64,000 nucleotides of DNA from Steromphala cineraria. Lineage: Eukaryota > Mollusca > Gastropoda > Trochida > Trochidae. The notes beneath the pieces are model-generated. The model worked only from the letters and a program-made list of their open reading frames with translations, did no database searches and was not told the origin of the DNA. A program made the translations under genes and the position numbers. Numbering within the stretch: the first letter of the stretch is position 1; the number at the start of each line of letters is the position of its first letter. The stretch is taken from positions 67,352,764 to 67,416,763 of the forward strand of contig OU744726.1 of NCBI GenBank assembly GCA_916613615.1, read 5' to 3'. Shown in pieces: positions 11,923 to 23,713 of the stretch.

Positions 11923-13226
11923 AACTAGATTAGCGTTTGCGGGATACCGCAAAAGCAGAGCAGCCCCGGAACTTTGGGTTTCGCCTTACCCTGTTCCGCC
12001 TTTTACAGGCCTAACCAAATTGGGAATTTTCTCGTGACCTTGACCTTTGACACTCAAGGTCACACAATCAATGAACACATTTCATTGAGTATAACATTAT
12101 TGTAATGAAATAAAGTGTTAAAAATTAAATTAATCCATTTTCTCCATATATGTTGACCTTGCTGTGACCTTGACCTTCGACAGTTAGACTAACTTAGTAC
12201 CCAAAACGTTTTGAAAATGTTGTACTTCTCAAAAGATAATATATACAAAATCTAAACTTCATAGCACAAAAACTTTTCAAGTTATTGTGTTTACAAGGAA
12301 TTGCAATAACTCATGACCTTGACCTTTGACCTTCAAGGTCACACAATAATTGAACACTTTTTATTGAGTATAACAATCATGTATTGATTAAAAGTGATCA
12401 TAGTTAGAATTAAGCATTTTCGCTAAACCATGCTTAAGTCATGACCTTGCTGTGACCTTTACCTTAGACAGATTGTAGCCGAAACCTTTTCAAATTTTTT
12501 TACTTTTCCAAGGATGATATATACCAAGTTAGAGCTTCATAGCACAAAAACTTTTCAAGTTACCGTGTTTACAAAGAATTTTGTGGTGATTTTATAACTC
12601 GTGACCTTGACCTTTGAACTTGAAAGTGAACATGTCATAATGATTCCCTGGAAGTATTAACATTTAGACATGTTCATGAGTTCTGTAAAGCTAAATGGGA
12701 TAAAGTTATACCCCAATTTAGTGCATTTTGTAATAACTCAAATCTCATGACCTTGACCTTTGACCTTCAAGGTCACACAATCATGAAACACTATTTATTG
12801 AGTATAACAATCATGTATTGATTAAAAGTGTTCATAGTTAAAATAAAGCATTTTCGCTAAAACATGCTTACGTCATGACCTTGCTGTGACCTTGACCTTT
12901 GACGGATTGTAGCCAAAACCTTTTCAAAATTTTTTACTTTTCCAAGGATGATATATACCAAGTTAGAGCTTCATAGCACAAAAAAATTTCAAGTTATCGC
13001 GTTTACAAGGAATTCTTAGAGTGAATACATAGCTCGTGACCTTGACCTTTGACCTTGAAAGTGAACGTGTCAAAATCGTTCCCCCGAGGTATGAGTAGTA
13101 AGGTATGAATAAGAGTTCTGGAAAGCTTAGGGGAAAAAAGTTATAGCTAGTAGTACGAGTGCGGCGGCGGCGATGGAAACTTCACAAAAACTGATAGCAG
13201 CCCCGTCCTTAGACGGGGCTGCTAAT
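11923..13226 (+). mobile_element. F3 Helentron-like non-autonomous element, copy A
   Basis: Starts AACTAGATTAGC and ends GCTAAT, giving short inverted ends. A hairpin lies near the 5' end (TTTGCGG/CCGCAAA around 11936-11951) and a 12-bp-stem hairpin closes the 3' end (AGCAGCCCCGTC 13196-13207 with GACGGGGCTGCT 13212-13223). AGCAGCCCCG occurs also just inside the 5' end. The body repeats modules of up to about 435 bp with about two dozen TGACCT/AGGTCA words, often in the order TGACCTTGACCTTTGACC. A short GCGGCGGCGGCG run precedes the 3' hairpin. No coding frame. Terminal structure suggests a Helentron-associated element; a transposase source is not in the window. Confidence 0.7.
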
Positions 13227-13838
13227 TATTGGGGACAATGCTACAAAATGTGAAATATTAATCAAGTTTACAGTTAAAGTTTGTTACTGGGAAAAAAATA
13301 ATACAAAAGTTCCATGTCAACACTTTCAAAAAGTATCAGCAAAATATTCAAAATCTGCCAAACATAAAATTAAGTTTTGAAGAAAATTGAAACATAAAAA
13401 AGATATGATAGATGAAAGAACGTTAAAAGAAATCCCAAGGAAATAAATAATCTATTTAAAGCAAGTTTGTGTTTTTAAAAATACTTATTGTAGAGGAAAA
13501 ACGTTTCAATCATATCAAAAAAGATTTACAAAGAATTCTCAAAAAGCCATAATAATTCAACATTTTTTATATAAAAAATATAAGCCCTCTTTACTTTCTA
13601 ATTTGGGTTGGTAAGGGATGTATATCTCCTTCATCTGTTTCTGCAACACATGGGATCTCTTTGCAGCTGAGTTTGTTAAAAAAATTGAATAAAAAAGTGA
13701 TCTCTTCTTCATGATCAATATATATTTCATCGAACATTTCAAACAGACACAATTAGAGGGGGAAAACATTCATTTGTTGGTTTACAGAATCTCCTCATAT
13801 TATTTTGACCAATTTGTGCTCCAAAACTGGAAAACTGT
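13227..13838. other. A+T-rich DNA, nothing recognised
   Basis: No repeat, RNA or credible frame; a 70-codon frame at 13557-13769 (-) has no domain. Confidence 0.5.
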
Positions 13839-13839
13839 A

Positions 13840-14446
13840 GCTCAACAGGTTTCGTATAATTTTTTTTAGGGGGTGGCCAATACGGTTCCCCCTTTGTAGG
13901 GGCCACAGGGTCACTTATTCTTAAATTAAGTATGTAGGCGATTTGATTTCAGATACTCGTAATAAATTCAGAAAAAAAAATTGGTCAAACTTTTAGGAAA
14001 AATTGTTAAAAGTTGAAATGGACCAAACCTAGATTTAGTAAGAAGGCTAACAACATCTCCAATTGCTAATTTAGGGTTTGGGATCCAAAGGTTAACCAAG
14101 CCCTTTTTCGAGGGCATAGGGTAACTAAAACTATAAATTATAATACTCACTAGTCAAGGAGTCTCTACACAAAGATTTTAGCTTTCTAGGCTTTTCGCTT
14201 CTTGAGAAGATAATAGTTTTAAGGGCGTAGCCTCTGCATGCCTTATTTGGGGTCAAAGGGCCTCCAAAGCTATACATTATAATCCTCACTAGTCAAGAAG
14301 TCTGTACACAAAGATTCAGCTTTCTAGGCCTTATGGTTCTCCAGAAGAAGTTAAAAATACACAAAGTTCAAAGTTGGATGACGGATGGACGCCAGACGCC
14401 ATGCTTTGCCATATTAGCCCATAACGCCTTACAGACCTGATGAGCA
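13840..14446 (+). mobile_element. F2 HINE-like element, copy 1
   Basis: The left end AGCTCAACAGGT resembles the GCTCATCAGG left end of the 56.7 kb copy and is roughly inverted relative to the right end, ACCTGATGAGC (about 14435-14445). The body holds about 145-bp units with CACTAGTCAAGGAGTCT, GCTTTCTAGGC and CTTGAGAAGA. The tail has GGATGACGGATGGACGCCAG, then GCCCATAACGCCTTACAGACCTGATGAGC, which is split here into its two pairing arms. The family is recognised by comparison with three other copies in this window. Confidence 0.65.
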
Positions 14447-16607
14447 AAAAAATAAAGAGTTATCATTTTTTACATTTCTGTACCTATTTTGCATACCTGA
14501 AACATTGCATCAACACAAACCAAAGATCTACTGATCCAAAGCTGAAGCTTATATCGTTAGCATTTCTGTCATCTATGTTATCACAACTACTGAATTTATG
14601 TCATACAATTCTGAGTGATTAATTGATAACAAAAGTAACTAATGAACATAAAAATATTAATGAAATATCCATATATATATTATATATCTATCTGGGAAAG
14701 ATATGCTATTGAAAGATTAATAAGGCCAGCCATGTTACTTATTGGCTTAAATTTTGACGAGTCAGCACTAAACAATAATTAACTCTTTGATCTGCAGACA
14801 ACAATACAAGAGTTTCATGACCAGATATTCACATAATTACAGCAGACCAAAGGTTAACAGAGAACAACTTATGTTACTACTTGGAACAGATCGACATGTC
14901 AGCGTTGAGTTATCGATGCGACACATGTCACCGATAACTGCAAGACGACTCTTGGATCAATCCCACTGGGATGTCACGAGTTATTTCTGATTAGCCGCGA
15001 TGTCTTGGTGGTCACGAAATCATCCGATCAGAATCCAAGATATCTTATTTATTGGTGATAGAAAACATCTATATTGTATCTTGTTAATTAAAATGTGGCT
15101 TGTGATTGATAAAATCAAGTTGATTGATTGCATTGAGTGGTAAAAAGTGGAAATCTCACAGATTTTATTCTTGAAGACCTGAGTCCATTTTACTATTGGG
15201 TTCCAGATTGGAGCATAAACAGTAGTGATTTCACCTTTCAATGAATTTACCTTTCTTTCACATTTCATGGCCTAGTCATACCATTGAATCAAACTAACAT
15301 TGCATTGTTGAAGTCATTATACTAATTATTGATTTTTGAGCAAAGAATATGAAGGGAAAATATCTAACAGTTTCAATATTCTTTAGAGGAAATTATCAAA
15401 ATCTGGAACTGCTTTTACAAACTTCCTAAGTGCTAAGATAGTTGGTAGTACCATATGGCAATATTATGCCAACATAAGCCTACGAGTATCAAAGCTTTGA
15501 AATTAGACAAACACTTAGACTCTGAAATAAATCTATAATTTGAAGAAAAACATGAAAAAGAGATTAAGTTTTCTTCATTTTTAGAAAATGTAGCTCTCAA
15601 GTTGTCTCTTTAACTGGTTTAAGCTTTTAGCTTATTTCAGGATCATTGAGTCGTTTTGTGCAAGGTCCCCCTTGATTTTATTTATTCCATCAATTTTACT
15701 TTTACCTGTCTGAATAACTTATTATTAAGAGCCTTAGTTTTAGGACTCAGGAGACATTAAAATACCTGGTAGCATATCAGGGGGTTGTTTCAATAACATC
15801 AGTCAAAAGTCAAAAATAAAAAAAAACTTATGCATTATCAAAATAAATCAAATGATCAAACTCAAAAACAATTTTTAATAACTTCCTCTTAGAAAATACC
15901 TTTAAAGACTGCACATGACATTCAATATCCTATTGCAAAGTAAGAATCCTTTTCTCATTAACCAAAATTAGAAATTCTGATCCTTTTACTTAAAGACATC
16001 ATAGAAACATGACATATACAGTACAAGAGCTCTTGGAAGATGCAGAGACTTGCAGGAATTACCGTTACCAAGAACTACCATTTCTGGAACTGTCAGGAAC
16101 CATTTGGCTGACATGTCAGGATTAAATGGACAATTGTGCCTTCAGAGGATACAAATTACATGTGATCTAGGCACCAAATAATTGAAGTATTTTCAAAGAT
16201 TTTAACGTGCATCTCTTCTGAAGCACGGGACTCTTTTTATTACAATAAGAAAAACATAATTGATGCCAATTTTAGTGCACTAAGATGTAATTATGACAAA
16301 GGATTGTTCACAGCATGAGGTTCTAATAGAAGATGTAAGGGAGAGTTGTCATTTTAACAAATGGCAGCCATCTTTAATAATTCTCAAAGCAAGATAGAAA
16401 ACTAAATGTTCTACATCAGTTGAAAGGACTTTCTGATTTTTATATTTTTCATACAAGTGAAATACATAATGCCGCAGTCATAGTTATTGTAATATAAATA
16501 TCTTTTAGCTCAAGAAAATATTCAACAAATATAAGAACTTGTGAGAGAGCCTGATCAGGTCATAAGTATTCCAACAGGTTTAGGCTGAAGGGATATCTCA
16601 TTAGCTG
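14447..16607. other. A+T-rich DNA, no gene recognised
   Basis: Short chance frames only (60-82 codons). No clear repeat until the palindrome at 16608. Confidence 0.5.
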
Positions 16608-16654
16608 AACATTGAACGTCTGACTCTCAAGTTGAGAGTCAGACGTTCAATGTT
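16608..16654. repeat. Near-perfect 47-bp palindrome
   Basis: Arms of 23 bp (16608-16630 and 16632-16654) are exact reverse complements around a single G at 16631; the central word is CTCAAGTTGAG. It lies at the left edge of an F2 tandem array and directly abuts a second inverted repeat (16654-16716). It can extrude as a hairpin or cruciform. Confidence 0.95.
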
Positions 16655-16716
16655 TATTTTCATCATCATCTACAGCTCAATAGACCTTTAGGAGCTAAAG
16701 ATGATGATGAAAATAA
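16654..16716. repeat. 18-bp inverted repeat at the start of the F2 array
   Basis: 16654-16671 (TTATTTTCATCATCATCT) is the exact reverse complement of 16699-16716, with a 27-base loop containing CTCAATAGACCTTTAGGAGC. The right arm is the normal start of an F2 core unit (GATGATGAAAATAAG), so the left arm looks like a truncated core unit in inverted orientation. Confidence 0.9.
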
Positions 16717-17825
16717 GTTTTTAAGGTTGTGACCCCTGTGACCCTATTTGGGGTCATTGGGTCACGAAATCTATAATTTAGAATCCCCATTGGTCAAGGA
16801 GTCTGCACATATAATTTCAGCTCTCTAGACCTTTTGGAACTTGAGAAGAAGATGAAAATAGTTTTTTAAGGTTGTGACCCCTGTGACCCTATTTGGGGTC
16901 ACAGGGTCACCAAAGTTACAAATTAGAATCCCCATTGTCCAAGGAGTCTGCACATATCACTTTCAACTCTCTAGTCCTTTTAGAACTGGAGAAGAAGATG
17001 AAAATAGGTTTTTAAGGTTGTGACCCCTGTGACCCTATTTGGGGTCACAGGTTCACCAAAGTTACAAATTAGAATCCCCATTGTCCAAGGAGTCTGCACA
17101 TATCACTTTCAACTCTCTAGTCCTTTTAGAACTGGAGAAGAAGATGAAAATAGGTTTTTAAGGTTGTGACCCCTGTGACCCTATTTGGGGTCATGGGGTC
17201 ACGAAATCTACAATTTAGAATCCCCATTGGCCAAGGAGTCTGCACATATCGTTTTTAACTCTCTAGTACCTTTTAGAACTGGAGAAGAAGATGAAAATAG
17301 GTTTTTAAGGTTGTGACCCCTGTGACCCTATTTGGGGTCACAGGGTCACCAAAGTTACAAATTAGAATCCCCATTGTCCAAGGAGTCTGCACATATCACT
17401 TTCAACTCTCTAGTCCTTTTAGAACTGGAGAAGAAGATGAAAATAGGTTTTTAAGGTTGTGACCCCTGTGACCCTATTTGGGGTCACAGGGTCACCAAAG
17501 TTACAAATTAGAATCCCCATTGGCCAAGGAGTCTGCACATATCATTTTTAACTCTCTAGTCTTTCTGGAACTGGAGAAGAAGATGAAAATAGGTTTTTAA
17601 AGTTGTGACCCCTGTGACCCTATTTGGGAGCACAGGGTCACCAAAGTTACAAATTAGAATCTCCATATGCTAAGGTACTTGTACACAAAATTTCAGCTCT
17701 CTAATGTGTATGGTTCATGAGAAGAAGTCGAAAGTGTCAAAAGTTTACGGACGGACGACGGACGGACGCCGGACAACGGGCCATGCCATAAGCCCATCTG
17801 GACTTTCAGTCCTGATGAGCTAAAA
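16699..17825 (+). mobile_element. F2 HINE-like element, copy 2, seven core units of about 146 bp
   Basis: AAGGTTGTGACCCC begins a unit at 16723, 16868, 17014, 17160, 17307 and 17453, with a variant (AAAGTTGTGACCCC) at 17599, giving a period of 145-147 bp. Each unit contains GTGACCCTATTTGGGGTCA, then ACAAATTAGAATCCCCATT, then CTGGAGAAGAAGATGAAAAT. The last unit runs into a GGAC microsatellite (about 17750-17774) and the tail CCATGCCATAAGCCCATCTG, ending CCTGATGAGCTAAAA. The tail hairpin is weakened (ATCTGGACTTTCAGTCCTGAT). No coding frame. Confidence 0.8.
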
Positions 17826-18500
17826 AGAGAGTGGGAGAATGAGAGAATGAGAAAAAGAGAGTGGGAGAATGAGAGAATGAGAAAGAGAGAGTGGGAGAAT
17901 GAGATAATGAGAAAAAGAGAGCGGGAGACATGAGAGCATGAGAAAGAGAGAGTGGGAGACATGAGAGAATGAGAAAGAGAGAGCGGGAGACATGAGAGAA
18001 TGAGAAAGAGAGAGCGGGAGACATGAGAGAATGAGAAAGAGAGAGTGGGAGACATGAGAGAATGAGAAAGAGAGAGCGGGAGACATGAGAGAATGAGAAA
18101 GAGAGAGTGGGAGACATGAGAGAATGAGAAAGAGAGAGTGGGAGACATGAGAGAATGAGAAAGAGAGAGCGGGAGACATGAGAGAATGAGAAAGAGAGAG
18201 TGGGAGACATGAGAGAATGAGAAAGAGAGAGCGGGAGACATGAGAGAATGAGAAAGAGAGAGTGGGAGACATGAGAGAATGAGAAAGAGAGAGCGGGAGA
18301 CATGAGAGCATGAGAAAGAGAGAGTGGGAGACATGAGAGAATGAGTAAAAGAGAGTGGGAGAATGAGAGAATGAGAAAAAGAGAGTGGGAGAATGAGAGA
18401 ATGAGAAAAAGAGAGTGGGAGAATGAGAGAATGAGAAATAGAAAAGTGAGAGAATTAGAAAAAGAGAGTGAAAGAATGAAGAAGAAAGTGAGAAAGGGAC
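17822..18500. repeat. 31-bp purine-rich minisatellite
   Basis: Tandem unit GCGGGAGACATGAGAGAATG + AGAAAGAGAGA (31 bp; GTGGGAGA at 17952, GCGGGAGA at 17983), alternating GCGGG and GTGGG variants, flanked on both sides by 30-bp units with GTGGGAGAATGAGAG. The plus strand is almost all purine. Three overlapping minus-strand frames of 165-235 codons (Ser/Leu/Phe/His-rich) exist because a stop-free unit whose length is not a multiple of three cycles through all frames. They are not accepted as genes. Confidence 0.95.
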
Positions 18501-18935
18501 AAAGTGAGTTGGAAAGATAATGAGCAAGTTATTGTTTTGCGTCGCTTCGGCAATATTTCAGCCATTAAGCAGTGGGTACTAGCAGAGAGAATTTACGCAA
18601 CAAAATCCTTAAAAATCCAAATAGCAATTTGTTAACGCTAGCGTAGTACAACCTTAACTTTTCACAAATGGTTATCATAACTCTTCAAAATATTATTATT
18701 CAGTTATTTTAAAAATGTTCATTAGTTTCATTAAATTTTCAAGATGTTTAATATGCAGAAATACACCCCTTTTTGTTTTATCGCGAATGTACAACCTCAT
18801 TTCACACATGAAATAGCCATTTGTCAGAAATCAGGGGAATAGATTGATCTACGTATACTACAAAATTCGACAATACTCAATTGTTACCAAAAGAGGGAGT
18901 ATATACCCAATAGCTCCAAAAATTATCTGCAGCAT
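18501..18935. other. A+T-rich DNA, nothing firmly recognised
   Basis: GCGTCGCTTCGGCAATATTT near 18540 has the look of a dispersed repeat edge but no second copy lies in the window. Confidence 0.4.
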
Positions 18936-18992
18936 TGGGGAAAGAGAGAAAGAGAGAAAGAGAGAAAGAAAGAAAGAGAGAAAGAGAGAAAG
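18936..18992. repeat. GAAAGAGA microsatellite
   Basis: Run of GAAAGAGA units with two GAAAGAAA variants. Purine-only on the plus strand. Confidence 0.9.
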
Positions 18993-19948
18993 TCTAGAGT
19001 GATTGAAGAAGAGTGACTGGAGAAGATTCAGAGAAGATCACTAATGAAACAAATACAGACCCAGTATCAAATGAAATCAACAATACAACATAACACCATT
19101 AAAGTGACAGCTTCAGAGGCCGGATGACTCAATGACAAAGAAGATCTTCTCTGATAATTAAGGCACCAGTTAAACCTGCATCATTACATGGCTTTTAGCA
19201 CAATATAGGGCAAGCACCACTGTTGTACAAACAAAATCTACTTTAACATAATGAGCAAACTTTCCAAACATTTAAACCCAAACAATGAGGCGTCTCTCTG
19301 TCAAATGGGTAATTGTTTGGTGAAACTGCCGGATTATAGGAAGGTGTCGGGTTAGTGTGTCGCACAATGACTGGACTTGGATCTCTCATCTCAAGCACTT
19401 GACCCACCGTGCTACCTCAGTTGAGTTCGAATCCATCTTAAGCCCCAACCCGGTGGTCCAGATATCACCTAAACTTACACAATGAACTAACAGAGGTGGG
19501 GAGGCGTTCTAACTTTATTAAAATGTAATAAGGGTAATTGGGGGCTCAAGCAAAGGCCTTAATGGTTCACAAATAGAATAGGTGAGTACTGTTTGGTCGA
19601 AATGGGGTATTACGACCAAAATAAAGAAATAGATTTAGTTTATTTGCCTTAATGGCTTCAGAAATATAATAGAGGGATATTGGTTGGTTGAACTAAATTG
19701 GTCAAGGTTATTTACTTGAAACTCTGTTATAGTGAGATAGATATTGTTAAACTAGCAACCAAATCCTTTAATGACCCAATGAATCAGAGAGAATGTAAGA
19801 ACCTTTTAAGGTATCAGATTGTCATTCAATAATCAACAAATTTAACAAATTTACAATCTATTATTCTTAAGTAAGATCCATTTACATTACTGTCTTAAGT
19901 TACTTACATGACACCTTCAAATGCAGTTATTATCATGTCTTGTTCCTT
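18993..19948. other. Unique DNA with a weak tRNA-like patch
   Basis: The minus strand at about 19395-19430 contains TAGCACGGTGG, a good polymerase III A-box, but no convincing B-box at tRNA spacing. On the plus strand GAGTTCGAATCC (about 19427-19438) is B-box-like. It may be a decayed SINE head. No other element was seen. Confidence 0.35.
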
Positions 19949-20235
19949 TTAAAGGGGCAGCACGTTTTTTGATAATTTTAAATCTTAAATTTTTCACTGA
20001 TAATTGTAAGTTATTGTTAAATATATTGTTTTGACAGAGTAAAAAATCTCATTACACAAGTCAATCATTCATAGTCAGAGGACAAAGTATAAAGATTCAC
20101 ATAAAATCCATTGGCGGCCATTTTGTGTGAACACCTTTAATTCATTGTGTGTAAGAAAAAGGAATGGCATGGCTAAACTTTACATTATTTATTTGAATTA
20201 TTACTGCCCGATTTAGTTTAAATACAATTATTAGA
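19949..20235 (+). mobile_element. TTAA-flanked MITE (AGGGGCAG family), right end missing
   Basis: Left end TTAAAGGGGCAGCACGTTTT (lacking the TAG of the usual AGGGGCAGTAGCACG), then the family interior with CACTGATAATTGTAAGTTA, AGTCAGAGGACAAAGTAT and ATCCATTGGCGGCCATTTTG. Similarity stops after TTTAGTTTAAATACA; the right terminal repeat is absent. The interior carries GGCGGCCAT, as in all copies. Confidence 0.75.
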
Positions 20236-21440
20236 GTGCCAAACAGTATAATGGAATATTACTTTATGAAAACTATACATTTATAGTATTAAATCTTCAA
20301 GAATTTGATATAAAAGATTTGATTTTATAACAGAAAGGACATTTTGGAAATCCAAATGTGGTATTCCTATCAACAAGAATACACAAATAAAAAATAAAAG
20401 TAGACCAAAAAAAAACACAAGGCAATTAATACATATCAATCGTAACATTTAAATAGAAAATTGATAAAAAAAAATTATTCTAAAAGATATGCCAATAACT
20501 GTAACAAAATCAAAATCTACATGCACGTTTATAGATAATTAATAACTCGGAGCACTTTATCGAAATCATTCTTATGCAAATATTTGCAAGAATATATAAT
20601 CAGATATAAAAGTCAGATTGTCAATCTGTCGCTCTATATTTCACACAAGCAACAGCCATCTGTAATTCACCCCTCGTTATTGTCACCGTGAAAGATGCAA
20701 CACGTCCGATCATTGATTGGTCGATTTGACGGAGGGTTATAAAGTGCCGGCGACCACGTGTGTAATTGATCCTCTCTTTGTTAACGCTTCTGTCGGATGA
20801 GTAATACACGAGTTACCTTGCTTTCTGTCAAGGGTTCTAAATTGAGACATTTGTCAAGAAATTGACGATAGTTCGTATCCATGGCAACAGAAAATTAAAT
20901 CAATGTATATATTTGTTTGATGAAAAAGAGTTTATCTGCATTTTGTATTTATTTTTAATGATAATTGAAATTTCAAATGAAATTTTTATTTTGTACATAT
21001 TTGTTTTCATAATGGTTAACTTCTTCACATAGGGTCTTGATAAGATTTGTAATAAATGTTCCATATTAATAATATGTGATTGAAACAATGTCTATTCATA
21101 TTCATTTAAATATTGTCCAAAAGCTTACTTTTTTTCTCTCAAAAGCACATGTGATACTTAAAATTTAAATTAATTTCTGTCAGACACTTTTTGGATTTAA
21201 ATGGTTTTTTATAATATATTTTTACTTATCTATACATATTGATGTATCAGGTTGGACTGAACTAGGTCTCATACGTGTTAAGTTCAGTTCCTGAAACAGA
21301 ACTTGAGTTATGTTTCTATGGAAATCATCCAACATGCGATTAAAAATTAAAGAATCTATACCTTTCATAACAGTAAATCAAATATATGCATATAAATATT
21401 TTAATGATTGGTATCGTTCCTCATTTCTGCATTACAACAT
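20236..21440. other. Mostly A+T-rich DNA; a CpG-bearing patch near 20.65-20.83 kb
   Basis: A less A+T-rich stretch around 20640-20830 holds TTGATTGGTCGA, CCACGTGTGTAATTGAT and CTCTTTGTTAACG, which look like ordinary transcription-factor words (NF-Y-like, E-box, homeodomain, SOX). A regulatory role is only a guess. No gene. Confidence 0.35.
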
Positions 21441-21458
21441 ATTGTGATAATGAACTTC

Positions 21459-21665
21459 GTATTGCAATACGTATAGCAATATATCGATACTTTTCAAATT
21501 CATGATTTTCCATACTATTTTGTCGAAATACGAATGTTAAACAATTTTGTCGAAATACAAGCATTAAGAACGATTGTCATTGCTCAGCTTTCAGCCGTTT
21601 TAAAAGTAAGATTTGTAAATCACTGTTTATGACCTCTATACATATTAAAGTTGTTTTCACAATAA
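21459..21665 (+). repeat. Dispersed repeat B, copy 1
   Basis: Matches 46026-46203 through TACTTTTCAAATTCA, the GTTAAGAACGAT-type word, TCATTG.TCAGCT, AATCACTG.TTAT.ACCT and TTTTCACAAT. The left part has TTGCAATACG and ATAGCAATATATCGATAC, a loosely self-complementary end. Probably an old non-autonomous DNA transposon; superfamily not determined. Confidence 0.55.
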
Positions 21666-22039
21666 AAATTCACTTTGTTAAGAACTTTGCATTAAATAAT
21701 CTTACGATGTATTAATATTTATATACCGTATTAGTTTTATCAAAGGTCAGATATGCTACATTATGCTTTTTCTGGAGAGTGAACAGGAAACATTTTTTTG
21801 GTTACACATATAATATTAAAATTATGTATTATCAATAGCATACTAATTGTTGCGGTAGAAACTTTTCCCTTCTAACTACCTCACAAAAACCAAAAGGTGA
21901 ACATAGACCACTATTGATTTTCTCACTAACAGAAAATAATTGCATCAATGACCTTTAAAAATCAACTTTATTTAGGAATTCCCTTTTAACCATTAAATAT
22001 TTAGTTTGTGTTATATAAAGGTGACATTTGCTGTTATTT

Positions 22040-22245
22040 CTTGCTCTATATATGACTGTAAATAGAAATTATTGATACAAACATGATAAATAGACAAGGT
22101 GAACAAAAACATTGTACAAAATAAATTTGAATTTTTAAAATGTTGTAATGTTAAAAAATCTTGCTAGATATATCACTGTAAATAGAAATTATCGATACTA
22201 AGATAAAAAATAAACAAGGTGAACAAAAATAATGTAAGAAATAGA
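22040..22245 (+). repeat. Tandem duplication of about 120 bp
   Basis: TTGCT..ATATAT.ACTGTAAATAGAAATTAT begins near 22041 and again near 22161, and each copy continues to ACAAGGTGAACAAAAA. Two copies, moderately diverged. Confidence 0.75.
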
Positions 22246-23713
22246 TAATGTGGAAATGTCGAAACTGTAAAATGACTTAAAATTAAATGTAAAATAATAT
22301 AACTTATTAATGGACAAATATCAGCATTAATATACAGTAGAAAAAAATCATTGTTTAATGTAATGAATGTTAAAATTTACCTACCTTGATGAGATAAATT
22401 TCATAAATAACAAAGAAACCAAACAAAGCCAATGCGAACAACACAAAACACAAACTAAAATGAGCTTGAATCACATGTAGGCTGTTCCATTATCCTCCCC
22501 CCTCTACCCGGTCGGGTGAATCACATCATAACAAAGACAATCGCTCTTCTTCCTAGGCGTGACTCAGATCATTTTAATTTCATTAAATATTAAAACTAAC
22601 GAAGTCTTATTGTGCTAGAACATTATGTAATCATTACCTTAATCATTCGGAAACAATTAGGGGAGCTTTGAAAAGATTGTAAGTGGTAACTCGTCAATGA
22701 ACTCAGCTGTCAATCACCTGTCAAAGTGATGGCTCCCCTGCAATGTATCTTATTTATGTATGGCATTAAGCCATACTTCACGTTCAATTTGGCTCCTAAA
22801 AGTCATGGTGACATTAATGATGCAACAGGATTGCTTTGATCTCTGCTGTAACGTTAGAATCAATTGATTGTGCTAATTCAATCATGAAATGTACAGCAAT
22901 CAGTGTGATGTCGTTGATTTTTCCAAGGATGAAGAGAGAATGTCAACACTGAAATTGCTTCTATTGTGGTGGACCTAACATGCTATAGAGATGACACTGC
23001 GTACTGCAAAAAAGACGAGTTTGTCCACTCTCTGATTTTCAACACACATTTTGCTATAGAAAATAGCGTAGGTGATATTATTAATTATATGAACCTTAAA
23101 TCTCAAATCTCAAATATTCAACTCTAAATGGCAATTATTTGATAAATTCTTTTTTTTATTTTAAATCATACAACAGTCATATGTTGTCATGGTGGTCAAA
23201 TTCACATGTCCATGTTACATGAATAATATGTTGGGAGTCCCATATATACTGAACAGCTTGAAATATGTCAACCAAAAACCCAACAATGATGTGAATCAGT
23301 TATACATAATGAAACGAAATTATCATATGTTTGGCACTTTGGCTGAAAATATGTGATTGTTTTAATGAATAGCATCATAATTAGTATTTTCACACAAATA
23401 TAATAACAAGCCAATGACAGTGTCTTAAAAGTTTGAAATAAATTAAAGACCTCATATCTAACTGATAAGCTGATAATTTTAGCATGGTAAATACATCTAT
23501 CAAGAAAAACACCCATAAACCAAAACAAAGAATTCTAAAGGAAGAAAAAAACATTTGTATAAAGAAGAAAGTGCAAGAATGAAGATCTAAACCTCTAAAA
23601 AAAATAATTCCAAACACTGACAAATTTTCGTGAAGACTATCAGGTTTCTCTTGTATGATTTCACTTATCCTTATTTGTTGAAACACCCAGGACCATATGA
23701 CTTCAATAAAGCC
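22246..23713. other. Unique DNA, no gene recognised
   Basis: The 22.48-22.95 kb part is less A+T-rich and complex, with AGCTGTCAATCACCTGTCAA (TALE-type TGTCA words) and ATCAATTGATTGTGCTAATT. It could be a conserved non-coding element. Two overlapping frames near 23268-23686 (-) have no domain. Confidence 0.4.

Noticed and set aside
17693..18527. Three overlapping minus-strand frames of 165-235 codons
   Set aside because: They come from the stop-free 31-bp minisatellite; since 31 is not a multiple of three, each frame cycles through the same peptides (Ser/Leu/Phe/His). No domain or start context.
21459..21665. hAT-type transposon end
   Set aside because: The self-complementary TTGCAATACG..CGATAC words are suggestive, but no 8-bp target duplication or full ends could be defined, so it is listed only as a dispersed repeat.
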